Below, in pieces: positions 25,165-33,100 of a stretch of 64,000 nucleotides of DNA (positions are counted from its first letter, which is position 1; each line of letters begins with the position of its first letter). This DNA is from Candidatus Saccharibacteria bacterium UBA3723 (GTDB lineage Bacteria > Patescibacteriota > Saccharimonadia > Saccharimonadales > Saccharimonadaceae): positions 62,001 to 126,000 of the forward strand of contig DFHM01000012.1 in the NCBI GenBank assembly GCA_002371895.1, read 5' to 3'. A program made the translations under genes and the position numbers. The notes under the pieces were generated by a model, which saw nothing but the letters and a program-made list of their open reading frames with translations, ran no database searches and had not been told where the DNA came from.

Positions 25165-25677
25165 ATGAAGAATTATCTTTTTGCACGAATCTGTCGAGTT
25201 ATTGGACGGTTCCTGCTAACCTTGGGAACCGTCTTTTTTATCAGTTCTCTTGCTATACTTTTCTTACCAAAGCCATCGCAAAATTCATCCACGGAAGGCA
25301 CGAGTCTCTCGCATCAAACCATCCATTCTATCATCAATAACAACACAATTACCTTCGCCGACACGCCAGCAAACAATGTCGCACTAACCGCGCTCGGCAT
25401 CGTACTAGCAATTTCTATCATCATCATCTTTGTACTTGTCATGCGTCACTACAATGACGACATTCGCAAAATCATTGGCAAAATCTCTAAGCTTAGTAAG
25501 CTTAGCATCCACCAAGTTGAGCTTCTTGCTACCACACTAGTTTGGGGCATCGTTGTGCATATTGCCGTTTCCTATGCCCCGCTCTTCGCCATTCCAGCAA
25601 TTACCACACTCATCCTCAACGAATTATTCTTCATCTTTGCTCGCCTTGGCTACGGCTGCAAAGATTACGTCCTCTAA
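25165..25677 (+). CDS. Multi-pass membrane protein, unknown
   Basis: 170 aa with about four membrane helices: about 14-33, 68-91, 118-138 and 139-160. A loop rich in Ser, Thr and Asn (about 36-65) lies between the first two, and a basic cytosolic loop with SKLSKLS lies in the middle. No family recognised. Ends 41 bp before tpiA, which has its own -10 box. Confidence 0.75.
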   Translation: MKNYLFARICRVIGRFLLTLGTVFFISSLAILFLPKPSQNSSTEGTSLSHQTIHSIINNNTITFADTPANNVALTALGIVLAISIIIIFVLVMRHYNDDIRKIIGKISKLSKLSIHQVELLATTLVWGIVVHIAVSYAPLFAIPAITTLILNELFFIFARLGYGCKDYVL

Positions 25678-25706
25678 TCACTCTCTCAAAAACTAGTCGC
25701 TTATGC

Positions 25707-25712
25707 TAAAAT
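25707..25712 (+). promoter_or_regulatory. -10 box of tpiA, leaderless type
   Basis: TGC-TAAAAT extended -10, then 6 nt to the ATG. Confidence 0.6.
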
Positions 25713-25718
25713 GGTATT

Positions 25719-26501
25719 ATGACTAGTCCTCGCAAAACTTATATTATTGCTAACTGGAAGATGAACTTCACGCCTGGCGAAGCGAGTTTGTATCTCAACC
25801 GGTTAAGCAACCGCATTTCCCCATCGCGAAATGTACAGGTAGTGCTTGCGCCGTCAACGGTCGCATTGCAACCACTTTCCCTTCAAATTAACCGTCGCCA
25901 ATTCAAATTGGCAGCCCAGAATTTCTACTGGCGCGATTATGGCGCCTACACTGGCGAAACTTCCGTCGCTCAGATTCGTGGCTTCGTCGATTATGCTATC
26001 GTCGGCCATTCCGAGCGTCGCTATGTTTTCAATGAAAGCGAAGAAGACATCGCTCAAAAAGTCGCCGCCGCTATCCGTAACAATTTAACCCCAATTCTAT
26101 GCATCGGCGAAACCGCCCTAGAACGCAAAGACGGCGAGACCAAAGCTGCTATCTACAGCCAGCTCACAAACGGCTTGCACGAAGTAAGCAAAGAGGACAT
26201 TTCTAAAGTAATCATTGCCTACGAACCAGTTTGGGCAATTTCCAGTAACAAAAACGCAAAACCAGCCAAACCATCCGACATCGCCGAAGCAGAGCTAATC
26301 ATTCGCGAGCACATTGCCAAGCTATACAACAAACAAACTGCCGAAGACATTTACATTCTCTACGGTGGATCCGTCAATGCCGACACTGCCGGCGGATACC
26401 TAGACATTCCAGGTATCGATGGCCTCCTCATCGGTGGTGCCAGTTTGATAGCAGATTCATTTTGTGCTATTGTTGAGACAGCTAAAGGGAAAAATAAATG
26501 A
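25719..26501 (+). CDS. tpiA: Triosephosphate isomerase
   Basis: Interconverts DHAP and glyceraldehyde 3-P. 260 aa TIM barrel with NWKMN (catalytic Lys), VGHSERR (catalytic His), AYEPVWAI (catalytic Glu) and phosphate loops YGGSVN and LIGGASL. Its stop overlaps the start of the next gene (ATGA), so the two are coupled. Confidence 0.97.
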   Translation: MTSPRKTYIIANWKMNFTPGEASLYLNRLSNRISPSRNVQVVLAPSTVALQPLSLQINRRQFKLAAQNFYWRDYGAYTGETSVAQIRGFVDYAIVGHSERRYVFNESEEDIAQKVAAAIRNNLTPILCIGETALERKDGETKAAIYSQLTNGLHEVSKEDISKVIIAYEPVWAISSNKNAKPAKPSDIAEAELIIREHIAKLYNKQTAEDIYILYGGSVNADTAGGYLDIPGIDGLLIGGASLIADSFCAIVETAKGKNK

Positions 26502-27331
26502 GCGATAATATTGACTACGCAGAGCTAGATAAAGCCGTTAATGAAGCAATCAAAAACCGCTCCACGACTACCAAAACTGCGACCAAACCAGTCGCAAGGC
26601 CAGCCGTTCAGCGTCCTCGTGGTCAATTCATGGATTTTGTCCGCACACAGCCCCTCCCTACCCCAAAGACCGCCGCAGCTATGCATCCGGCTGTAAAGCC
26701 AGTCGCCAAAGCTGCTCCACGTCCGGCCGTCCGCCCAATCGCTAATCCAGCTATGCGCCCAGCCGCACACAAGGTCACTACCGCACCACGTCCAGCTATT
26801 GCACCACGCAGCGCAAAGACCGCCGCTCCTGTTGCCCGCCCTGTCATGGCACGCCCTGTCATGGCGCACCCAAGCGTAGCTGCGCAGATCCAGCAACGCC
26901 AACAAAAGGCCGCTACTCCAGTTGCAAGACCAGTTGCCAAACCAATCGCAAAACCAGTCGCAAAGCCTGTCGCAAAACCTGTCGCAAAGGCAGCCCCAGT
27001 CAAGAAAGTCGAACCAGCAAAGAAGCCAGCAGCTCCAAACGCCAACAACTATTCTCTTGGCGTCCGCTCCCCATTCTTGACCAACACAAAGGTAGAAAAA
27101 CGCCCACTCGGCACCGATATTCCAGAAACAAGCACCGCTGCCCTTCGCAGCACCAAGAATGTTTACAGCTCCAAGAGCCCAAGCAAAGCTTCCACCACCA
27201 AGAAAAAACACATGGTCACCGAAGCTCCAAAGAAGCATTCCGGCTGGCTCTGGACCCTCATCGTACTTGGCGTTATCGCCGCCGGCGGTGGTCTCGGATA
27301 CTTGGCATACATCCTAGTCTTTGCCAACTAG
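26498..27331 (+). CDS. Ala/Pro/Lys-rich tail-anchored membrane protein
   Basis: 277 aa. Most of the chain is low complexity: residues about 20-175 are repeats of (R/K)P(A/V)-type units such as KPVAKPVAKPVA. After a short ordered stretch (YSLGVRSPFLTNTK) and a basic Ser/Thr/Lys region, one membrane helix at the extreme C-terminus (about 252-275, LWTLIVLGVIAAGGGLGYLAYIL) makes it C-tail anchored. The very basic cytosolic part could bind DNA, RNA or the inner leaflet. It ends at a strong terminator. Confidence 0.8.
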   Translation: MSDNIDYAELDKAVNEAIKNRSTTTKTATKPVARPAVQRPRGQFMDFVRTQPLPTPKTAAAMHPAVKPVAKAAPRPAVRPIANPAMRPAAHKVTTAPRPAIAPRSAKTAAPVARPVMARPVMAHPSVAAQIQQRQQKAATPVARPVAKPIAKPVAKPVAKPVAKAAPVKKVEPAKKPAAPNANNYSLGVRSPFLTNTKVEKRPLGTDIPETSTAALRSTKNVYSSKSPSKASTTKKKHMVTEAPKKHSGWLWTLIVLGVIAAGGGLGYLAYILVFAN

Positions 27332-27343
27332 CCTCAAATCTGA

Positions 27344-27349
27344 TATAAT
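27344..27349 (+). promoter_or_regulatory. -10 box, probable promoter of tRNA-His and tRNA-Gly
   Basis: TGA-TATAAT ends 1 nt before the 5' arm of the terminator at 27351. A transcript starting about 27356 would lack half of that arm and read into the tRNAs. Confidence 0.5.
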
Positions 27350-27350
27350 C

Positions 27351-27384
27351 TAGACACGTCAATCCAAAAGACGTGTCTATTTTT
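27351..27384 (+). terminator. Terminator of the tpiA operon
   Basis: Perfect 10-bp stem TAGACACGTC/GACGTGTCTA, then TTTTT, ending 5 nt before tRNA-His. Confidence 0.85.
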
Positions 27385-27388
27385 ACAT

Positions 27389-27466
27389 GGTGGGTATAGC
27401 TCAGCTGGTTAGAGCGTCGGTTTGTGGCACCGAAGGTCGGAGGTTCGAACCCTCTTACCCACCCCA
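27389..27466 (+). tRNA. tRNA-His (anticodon GTG)
   Basis: G-1 pairs with C73, acceptor GTGGGTA/TACCCAC, anticodon loop TTGTGGC, T arm GGTTCGAACC, encoded CCA. Confidence 0.95.
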
Positions 27467-27479
27467 TGTATAGATCTTT

Positions 27480-27554
27480 GCGGGTTTCATATAACGGTTA
27501 TTATGTGAGTTTTCCAAACTCAACACGAGAGTTCGACTCTCTCAACCCGCACCA
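27480..27554 (+). tRNA. tRNA-Gly (anticodon TCC)
   Basis: Acceptor GCGGGTT/AACCCGC, anticodon stem TGAGT/ACTCA with loop TTTCCAA, T arm AGTTCGACT, discriminator A, encoded CCA. It lies 13 bp after tRNA-His and is probably co-transcribed. The anticodon is TCC, not TCA, in line with a standard code. Confidence 0.93.
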
Positions 27555-27556
27555 GT

Positions 27557-27593
27557 GCATAAAAAAGTGTCCGAACAGGATATTTTTTTATGC
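27557..27593 (+). terminator. Terminator of the tRNA-His/Gly unit
   Basis: GCATAAAAAA-GTGTCC and GGATATTTTTTTATGC pair into one stem with a GAACA loop; the T-rich 3' arm doubles as the U tract. Confidence 0.8.
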
Positions 27594-27643
27594 AGCAAAG
27601 CGCTCCCTCTCAACTCATAAAAGTTGCCAGTGGCCTCGATATA

Positions 27644-28171
27644 TTATCTCTTAAGCAATCCAAACACGACCATCAGCATCATGCTTAGCAATAAGTTTTC
27701 CGCAATTATACCAGTCGCCGCATATCCATCGGCTACCATAATCAAACGAACGACGCACATAATTACAAACTGTAATATCATATGCCCAACAATCAATCTC
27801 TTGCTATACTCCTTGAGCGTTCTTATCATACAGTAATCAGCAAGAGCAAATAGTATCACCTTAATAAATAAGCTATTAACCGCTTCGGCTCCAACAAGCA
27901 ACGGCAATTCAGACGCAAAGTCGGAAAAAGTATTAATAATAAAAACCTTTAATAGCAAATATATTCCGCTAAAACACAAATTATAATTGCGCCTAATGTT
28001 CTTGTTTGATTTTATGTATTTTTTCCTATATAAAATGATATCGAAAATAGACAAAATAGTTAATAAGAATAAATATACCCAAATGAGGGTCACATTTGTG
28101 TGTAAAAATGTCACCCCGCAAAAAATCATAATTATGGCATTAATTACTAAAACCAACATACAATTTAGCAT
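27644..28171 (-). CDS. Multi-pass membrane protein, unknown
   Basis: 175 aa, very hydrophobic, about five or six membrane helices (near 5-22, 25-45, 65-85, 95-115, 128-148, 152-172), with a basic loop YRKKYIKSNKNIRRNY after the second. AT-rich compared with its neighbours. No family recognised. TGC-TATAAT lies 6 nt before the ATG. Confidence 0.75.
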   Translation of the reverse strand: MLNCMLVLVINAIIMIFCGVTFLHTNVTLIWVYLFLLTILSIFDIILYRKKYIKSNKNIRRNYNLCFSGIYLLLKVFIINTFSDFASELPLLVGAEAVNSLFIKVILFALADYCMIRTLKEYSKRLIVGHMILQFVIMCVVRLIMVADGYAATGIIAENLLLSMMLMVVFGLLKR

Positions 28172-28177
28172 AATTAT

Positions 28178-28183
28178 ATTATA
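28178..28183 (-). promoter_or_regulatory. -10 box of the 28171 gene, leaderless type
   Basis: TGC-TATAAT extended -10, then 6 nt to the ATG at 28171. Confidence 0.6.
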
Positions 28184-28186
28184 GCA

Positions 28187-28215
28187 ATAAAAAACGCCCC
28201 GGCTTTCACCGGGGC
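28187..28215 (-). terminator. Terminator of orphan locus F
   Basis: GCCCCGG/CCGGGGC stem followed by GTTTTTTATT on the minus strand; it abuts the promoter of the 28171 gene. Confidence 0.88.
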
Positions 28216-28223
28216 TCAGATAA

Positions 28224-28895
28224 TTATGCTCTCCTTCTTCCGTAGGGTCTTATAGGGCTTGGCGTTTCTTGCGCCTTCTTGAACGCCCTCATGTCATCCA
28301 TGCACTGATCGCAGAAATAATGCCTCGGATCCTCCTCGCCAATCGCCGCAAGTAGCTCGTCCATCGTGCCAGTCTGGCGCATTGTACAACCTTTATTAGT
28401 ACAATGCGGTCCAAGATGGTCGACGGTATTAGACCTCTTTAGATTAGCTGCGCAACGAAACGTGTGCCCAAGCTCATGGCGAAGCGTATGCGCGATACAG
28501 GCTCTTCTTTGCCATTCTGGCAACGAACGATACCATGCAGTAGATTCAATCGCCACTTTCTTGCCTGTTCTCGCACAGCCAAAGCACCAATTCAATCCGT
28601 CCATAGTGAGCTCTTCGCCAGTAAACAGGATAAACGCCCCTGGCTCAGTCCAAGTCTTCATTATCTCAACCATCAGGTCCATTGTTCTTGTGCCATCAAC
28701 TCTGCCATTTGGTCTTCTCGGGATGGTCGCCATTATTTCATCGGCAGACCTATATTTTCCCTCCAACCAGGCAGTGTTGCCATAGCAATAGACTCTGCAG
28801 TCGAATATCGACTCAACCTCCTCTATGGCTCCCATAATCGCATTTTTCTCTATTTCAGCGACATGCTTGTCCCAACAGATATATATAGGAAACAA
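28224..28895 (-). CDS. Orphan protein F, archaemetzincin-like zinc metalloprotease
   Basis: 223 aa. Residues around 140 have HTLRHELGHTF, an HExxH zinc site, and further on HLGPHCTNKGCTM followed by CDQC. This reproduces the archaemetzincin (M54) order HExxH ... HC-x4-C-x-M ... CxxC, with a longer insertion between HExxH and the CxxxxC part. A peptidase is therefore likely; its substrate is unknown and there is no signal peptide. The start is TTG at 28895: a TGA directly precedes it in frame, and GGGGGG lies 6 nt upstream. Promoter, terminator and codon usage place it with the orphan genes. Confidence 0.82.
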   Translation of the reverse strand: MFPIYICWDKHVAEIEKNAIMGAIEEVESIFDCRVYCYGNTAWLEGKYRSADEIMATIPRRPNGRVDGTRTMDLMVEIMKTWTEPGAFILFTGEELTMDGLNWCFGCARTGKKVAIESTAWYRSLPEWQRRACIAHTLRHELGHTFRCAANLKRSNTVDHLGPHCTNKGCTMRQTGTMDELLAAIGEEDPRHYFCDQCMDDMRAFKKAQETPSPIRPYGRRRA

Positions 28896-28978
28896 TCATA
28901 TCCCCCCTTTCTAATGTGCTAAGGGCAACAAAAATACCCCAATGTACTTATTATAGCACAAATTGGGGCAAAAGTCAA
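28896..28978 (-). promoter_or_regulatory. Orphan locus F promoter and leader
   Basis: -35 TTGACT (28973-28978), 17-bp spacer ending TGTGC, -10 TATAAT (28950-28955). The leader of about 48 nt ends in an AAAGGGGGG Shine-Dalgarno. Confidence 0.75.
28928..28968 (-). terminator. pilB terminator enclosing the locus F -10 box
   Basis: CCCCAAT (28962-28968, minus strand) and ATTGGGG (28937-28943) form a stem followed by TATTTTTG. The -10 box of locus F lies in the 18-nt loop. No other terminator follows pilB. Confidence 0.55.
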
Positions 28979-28990
28979 TACAGCTTAACC

Positions 28991-30751
28991 TTATGCAAGG
29001 TCGGACGCCACGCGGTTCACCTCTTCCATTGTCGTCAAGCCTGTAAGCGCCTTCAGCGTACCGTCCTGACGCATCGTAATCGCACCCTTCATCTTTGCAA
29101 CACGCATAATATCGCCAGATGTAGCGTGCGCCACAATCAGCTTCTGAATATCCTCGTCTACGGAAATCGTCTCATAAAGACCAGCACGACCCTTATAACC
29201 ACCAGGAGCTTCATCAGATTCAATACCCTTAACAAGCGTAAAGCTCTTCGAATTCGCCACTGGCAAAGTACCATAGCCGAGCTTCTCGCTTACTGCTGCC
29301 ACATCACCCTGCGACTGAGGCAACAAATTACCCACAATCTGCTTGATTGAATTCGTTTCAAGCTCGGAGCTCTGATAACTCTCGCGGCGCTCCGCCACGC
29401 GGCGCACAAGACGCTGACCAATAACCGTATTCAATGTGGAAGCAATCAAGAATGGCTCAATGCCCATATCCAAAAGACGAGGCATAATACCTGCAGCCGA
29501 GTTGGTGTGGAGTGTCGAAAATACCAAGTGACCAGTCAAAGCCGCCTGAACCGCCAAGTTCGCCGTTTCGCCATCGCGAATCTCACCTACCATTACTACG
29601 TCAGGGTCCTGACGCAAAATCGAACGCAAACCAGACGCAAAGGTCAAACCCGCATCCGTATTAATCTGAATCTGGTTAACACCATCCATCTTATACTCGA
29701 CCGGATCCTCGAGTGTAACAATATTAATCTTCTCATCCTTAATCTTCTTGATCAAAGCATAGAGAGTCGTGGACTTACCGGAACCAGTAGGACCAGATGT
29801 CAAAATCATACCGTTCGGCTTTGCAATACCTTCAAGAACATCTGCGAGCGCACGTCCAGTCATACCCATCTTCTCTACTTCCATCGAAGTGCCGGATTTA
29901 TCCAAAAGACGAATAACTACTTGCTCGCCCCAAACTACTGGCGATGTCGCAATACGAAGGTCGATAGCATTACCATTCACAACAACGGCGAACTGACCAT
30001 CCTGCGGAATACGATGTTCATCAATCTTCAACTTCGCCATAATCTTAATGCGTGATACGAGCGCTGCCTCAATCGACTTCGGCAATTCCATCGTCTGGCG
30101 CAAAACGCCATCAATGCGCATGCGAATCACGAGAGACTTTTCTAGTGGCTCGATGTGAATATCCGAAGCCTTGGACTTTGCCGCATAATCAAGAATCGAA
30201 GCGAGAGCTTTAGAAATTGGAGAGTCCTGCGTAATCGTCTGCGCCACCGCACCAGACTGCGAGCGCATCTCTGCCTCTTCTTCCTGAGCCGCCTTATCGA
30301 CATCCTTAAGGTCGGAGATGTACTGCATCATCGCATTGTCGATACCAGCCTCAGAAATCATTACAGTTCTGATCGGCATACGAACTAGCGTCGAGATGTA
30401 ATCCGTACGCTGAACGTTCGTTGTATCAAGCATACCCACCACTAGCATACTGTTCTGTATACCAAGCGGAATCGCTTTAGAACGCTGCGCTACATCCTGT
30501 GGAATCTTGCGCAACATTTCCTTGTCGAACTTAATGCGGCGCAAATCATAATAAGCTACGTTAAGTACAACCGCAGTCGCGTGCTGAATACAGTCATCAG
30601 TCGCTACGTTCTTGCTCTTCATGACAGCCAAAATAGGCTGACCGCTCTTCGCGACCTCGTTATAGGTCTTTTTTACAAGACCAGCATCAACCAAGCCATT
30701 CTCAACTAGAAGGCTTACTACCTTATCCTGCATCTCCTTATTTAGGAGCAT
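28991..30751 (-). CDS. pilB: Type IV pilus assembly ATPase PilB
   Basis: Powers pilus extension. 586 aa: N-terminal MshEN-type domain (about 1-150), then the ATPase core with Walker A GPTGSGKSTT, Walker B DVVMVGEIRD, Asp box TLEDPVEY, and His box FSTLHTNSAAG. In place of the usual CxxC-CxxC zinc module before GRAGLYE there is a Cys-free stretch (KSFTLVKGIESDEAPGG). Last gene of the pilM operon, 3 bp after the small membrane protein. Confidence 0.95.
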   Translation of the reverse strand: MLLNKEMQDKVVSLLVENGLVDAGLVKKTYNEVAKSGQPILAVMKSKNVATDDCIQHATAVVLNVAYYDLRRIKFDKEMLRKIPQDVAQRSKAIPLGIQNSMLVVGMLDTTNVQRTDYISTLVRMPIRTVMISEAGIDNAMMQYISDLKDVDKAAQEEEAEMRSQSGAVAQTITQDSPISKALASILDYAAKSKASDIHIEPLEKSLVIRMRIDGVLRQTMELPKSIEAALVSRIKIMAKLKIDEHRIPQDGQFAVVVNGNAIDLRIATSPVVWGEQVVIRLLDKSGTSMEVEKMGMTGRALADVLEGIAKPNGMILTSGPTGSGKSTTLYALIKKIKDEKINIVTLEDPVEYKMDGVNQIQINTDAGLTFASGLRSILRQDPDVVMVGEIRDGETANLAVQAALTGHLVFSTLHTNSAAGIMPRLLDMGIEPFLIASTLNTVIGQRLVRRVAERRESYQSSELETNSIKQIVGNLLPQSQGDVAAVSEKLGYGTLPVANSKSFTLVKGIESDEAPGGYKGRAGLYETISVDEDIQKLIVAHATSGDIMRVAKMKGAITMRQDGTLKALTGLTTMEEVNRVASDLA

Positions 30752-30754
30752 GTC

Positions 30755-31069
30755 TTATTCCTCTTCGTCAGGCTTAGTTACGTCGACCTTAATATCGTCG
30801 GCAGAAATCGTGCGACACTCTTTGGTCTCAGCTATATAAACCTGACCAACTTCGCAACGACCAATGTGAACATCGACGGTTGGATTGTAGCCATAAACAT
30901 TAAAGGTCTCTAGATCTGGTTGTTCTATATTGGTATCAATACCTTTAATATAAGTAATCTGCTCAACTTTTTCAGATGGATCACCTAGAATTGCATTAAA
31001 GGCAAAATAAGAAACAATAACAGAAATGACTGCAATCAAGACTATTAATGCTATGTCGGTGCTTTTCAT
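30755..31069 (-). CDS. Small membrane-anchored pilus-operon protein
   Basis: 104 aa. One N-terminal membrane helix (about 7-29), then a short extracellular domain with two Cys (GRCEVGQ and KECRTI) and an acidic tail. Its position between pilO-like and pilB suggests an assembly accessory, in the slot where PilP sits in other operons, but no similarity to PilP is evident. AAAGGAG Shine-Dalgarno. Confidence 0.75.
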   Translation of the reverse strand: MKSTDIALIVLIAVISVIVSYFAFNAILGDPSEKVEQITYIKGIDTNIEQPDLETFNVYGYNPTVDVHIGRCEVGQVYIAETKECRTISADDIKVDVTKPDEEE

Positions 31070-31081
31070 ATCTGCTCCTTT

Positions 31082-31924
31082 CTATTCCTCACTCGCAGCC
31101 ATATCGACAATCGAACCATCGCCTCCGGCTTTTATACATTTTTCATTTTCTTTATCGGCACAAACAGTACGTTTGATATATTGCAAGGTAGAATCTCCAG
31201 AATAATAGGTAGCGTATGTCGTACCCAACTCTAGACCATCGCTTCCACGGAAGGTGAGACTTGCAGCTTTAATATCGAAATTTCTAATCGACTTTTCAAT
31301 CGACTCTAGCGACCTAAAAATCTTTCCTTCATCAGAATCATCGAAGCTAACCGCCATATCGATAGTGTTCAGCGTAACGTCACCTACAGTCGCGCTACCC
31401 AATTCACCTCCCGAAGCGGTATCTACACTACTGCCGTCCGTAGGAAGCTCTAGAAGAATGATAAAACTCGTCATCGCAGTCTCTCTGTTCATTACAGAAG
31501 GAAGAGCATCCGTAATAACACGTAGAGCAGAACATTCACGCGCAGTTTCAATTTCCTCTAGAGAGAATTCCGTCTTCGTATCATCCTCTCCCGATTCGTC
31601 AAATACCGCACAATCTTCACTACGCTGCCTTGCTACAGACTCGAAGTACTCATTAGACGCTAGATCAGTAACCTCATTAGAAATCGTTTCAAGACTCGTT
31701 TGAGTTTGTTTATACACATCAATCACCTCACCATTAACGCCGATTAGTTTAGCGTTGAATGACATGGTCTTTGCAAAATACACAACTAAAACCAATGTAA
31801 TGCCCAGCACTACAGAGGCAATAGCCACAACGATGAGCATATTTCTCTGAGCCTTATCAATCTTTGCCCTTTTGCCAATCGCTGGGCCACTTTTTTTATT
31901 GGAGCTCGTTTTACTATTTGCCAT
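31082..31924 (-). CDS. pilO: PilO-like type IV pilus assembly protein
   Basis: 280 aa. Basic N-terminus, one membrane helix (about 29-51), a coiled-coil stretch (about 60-90), then an alpha/beta domain (about 120-250). This is the PilO topology, and it directly follows the pilN-like gene with a TAATG overlap. Sequence identity to classical PilO is not obvious, so the name rests on order and topology. It would link PilN to the assembly platform. Confidence 0.65.
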   Translation of the reverse strand: MANSKTSSNKKSGPAIGKRAKIDKAQRNMLIVVAIASVVLGITLVLVVYFAKTMSFNAKLIGVNGEVIDVYKQTQTSLETISNEVTDLASNEYFESVARQRSEDCAVFDESGEDDTKTEFSLEEIETARECSALRVITDALPSVMNRETAMTSFIILLELPTDGSSVDTASGGELGSATVGDVTLNTIDMAVSFDDSDEGKIFRSLESIEKSIRNFDIKAASLTFRGSDGLELGTTYATYYSGDSTLQYIKRTVCADKENEKCIKAGGDGSIVDMAASEE

Positions 31925-33096
31925 TATTTTGTTTCCTCCACCACTTCATCCTTCTCGGAAAAGATTGGGCGAACCTGTTGGTAGCTATCTGTTACGTTTC
32001 TACGAGACGGCCCGATAATCATCATGTGCTTGTTAGCAGATATAAACGGTCCACGATTCAAAACAAACGACGCAGAAAAGGTTAGAATCTTTTGCCCCTC
32101 ATCATTCTTACCGTAGGAGCCATCAAATACATCAGGCTCTTCGTTGACCAATGGACAAGCCTCCAAAGTGGAATCTTCGTCAAACTTACCTTCTGAATCG
32201 TATTTAATACACTGACTTTCAAAATAGTAATCCTTAACTTTAGGCTCACCATCCTTACGAAGCTTATCATTGCCATTAATATAGGTTGTTTTATCTTCTT
32301 GATCAGTATAAGTGCGACGAATCTTGATAATTTCATAATTCGTATTAAGATTATCGTCAACCTCGGCGTTTTCCTCTTCCTTCTCGGCTTCCTCGGCAGT
32401 AGTATCGTTTTCGTCTTTTTCTTTACTTTCGTCTTCTTTCTTGGTTTCCTCAACCATCGGAGCTTCACAGCCAGGCTTACCTTTATAATAATAGCCGTAA
32501 ACAATACCATCTTCAGTAGCTTCAGTAATACAGAAGGATGGAATAGTTACATATTCGTCGGTTTCCTTATCCTTACGCATATAATCGCCATAGTCATAAT
32601 AGACCTCAGGAAGGTTCTTTCTAAATGCCTCCTGCGCAGTAAAGGCGATACTGTTATAAGAGACTGCTTCCATATAGAAAGACATCGTGCTAAAGTCCAT
32701 CGAAGCTTCCGTAACGCTCACCGTACCTTCTACTGGATCATCAGGCAAAATCGCATCGAAGATTGGGAACAAACGAGATAGTTTAATTTTGTTTGCGTTA
32801 AGCACACTTAAATCTTTCATCTGCGACTGCATCGTCAAAAGCTCATTCAAGTTATGGAAATTGCTAACAGCGGTGCCGGTATTCCTACAGCTGCCTTCAC
32901 CAATAGAGCGGCATTTTATTTCCGCCTTCTGCGTTTCAATCGTAATTGCCTGCGTACCTACGATGCCGCCAAGAATAAGCAATACCGCGCCACAAGCAAT
33001 CGCTACTACAATACAAATCAAAATAATCAAATTACGAAGCTTCTGCTGCTTCAGTAATTCTGCTTTAATATCTGGAACTAGACTAATTTCGTACAT
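31924..33096 (-). CDS. pilN: PilN-like type IV pilus assembly protein with acidic insertion
   Basis: 390 aa. It starts MYEISLVPDIKAELLK, matching the PilN N-terminal segment that binds PilM (xINLLP type), followed by one membrane helix (about 22-46) and a periplasmic-type domain. Residues about 215-250 are a Glu/Lys/Asp-rich insertion absent from ordinary, roughly 200-aa PilN proteins, and six Cys suggest disulfides outside the membrane. It follows pilM by 4 bp. Confidence 0.8.
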   Translation of the reverse strand: MYEISLVPDIKAELLKQQKLRNLIILICIVVAIACGAVLLILGGIVGTQAITIETQKAEIKCRSIGEGSCRNTGTAVSNFHNLNELLTMQSQMKDLSVLNANKIKLSRLFPIFDAILPDDPVEGTVSVTEASMDFSTMSFYMEAVSYNSIAFTAQEAFRKNLPEVYYDYGDYMRKDKETDEYVTIPSFCITEATEDGIVYGYYYKGKPGCEAPMVEETKKEDESKEKDENDTTAEEAEKEEENAEVDDNLNTNYEIIKIRRTYTDQEDKTTYINGNDKLRKDGEPKVKDYYFESQCIKYDSEGKFDEDSTLEACPLVNEEPDVFDGSYGKNDEGQKILTFSASFVLNRGPFISANKHMMIIGPSRRNVTDSYQQVRPIFSEKDEVVEETK

Positions 33097-33100
33097 ATTG

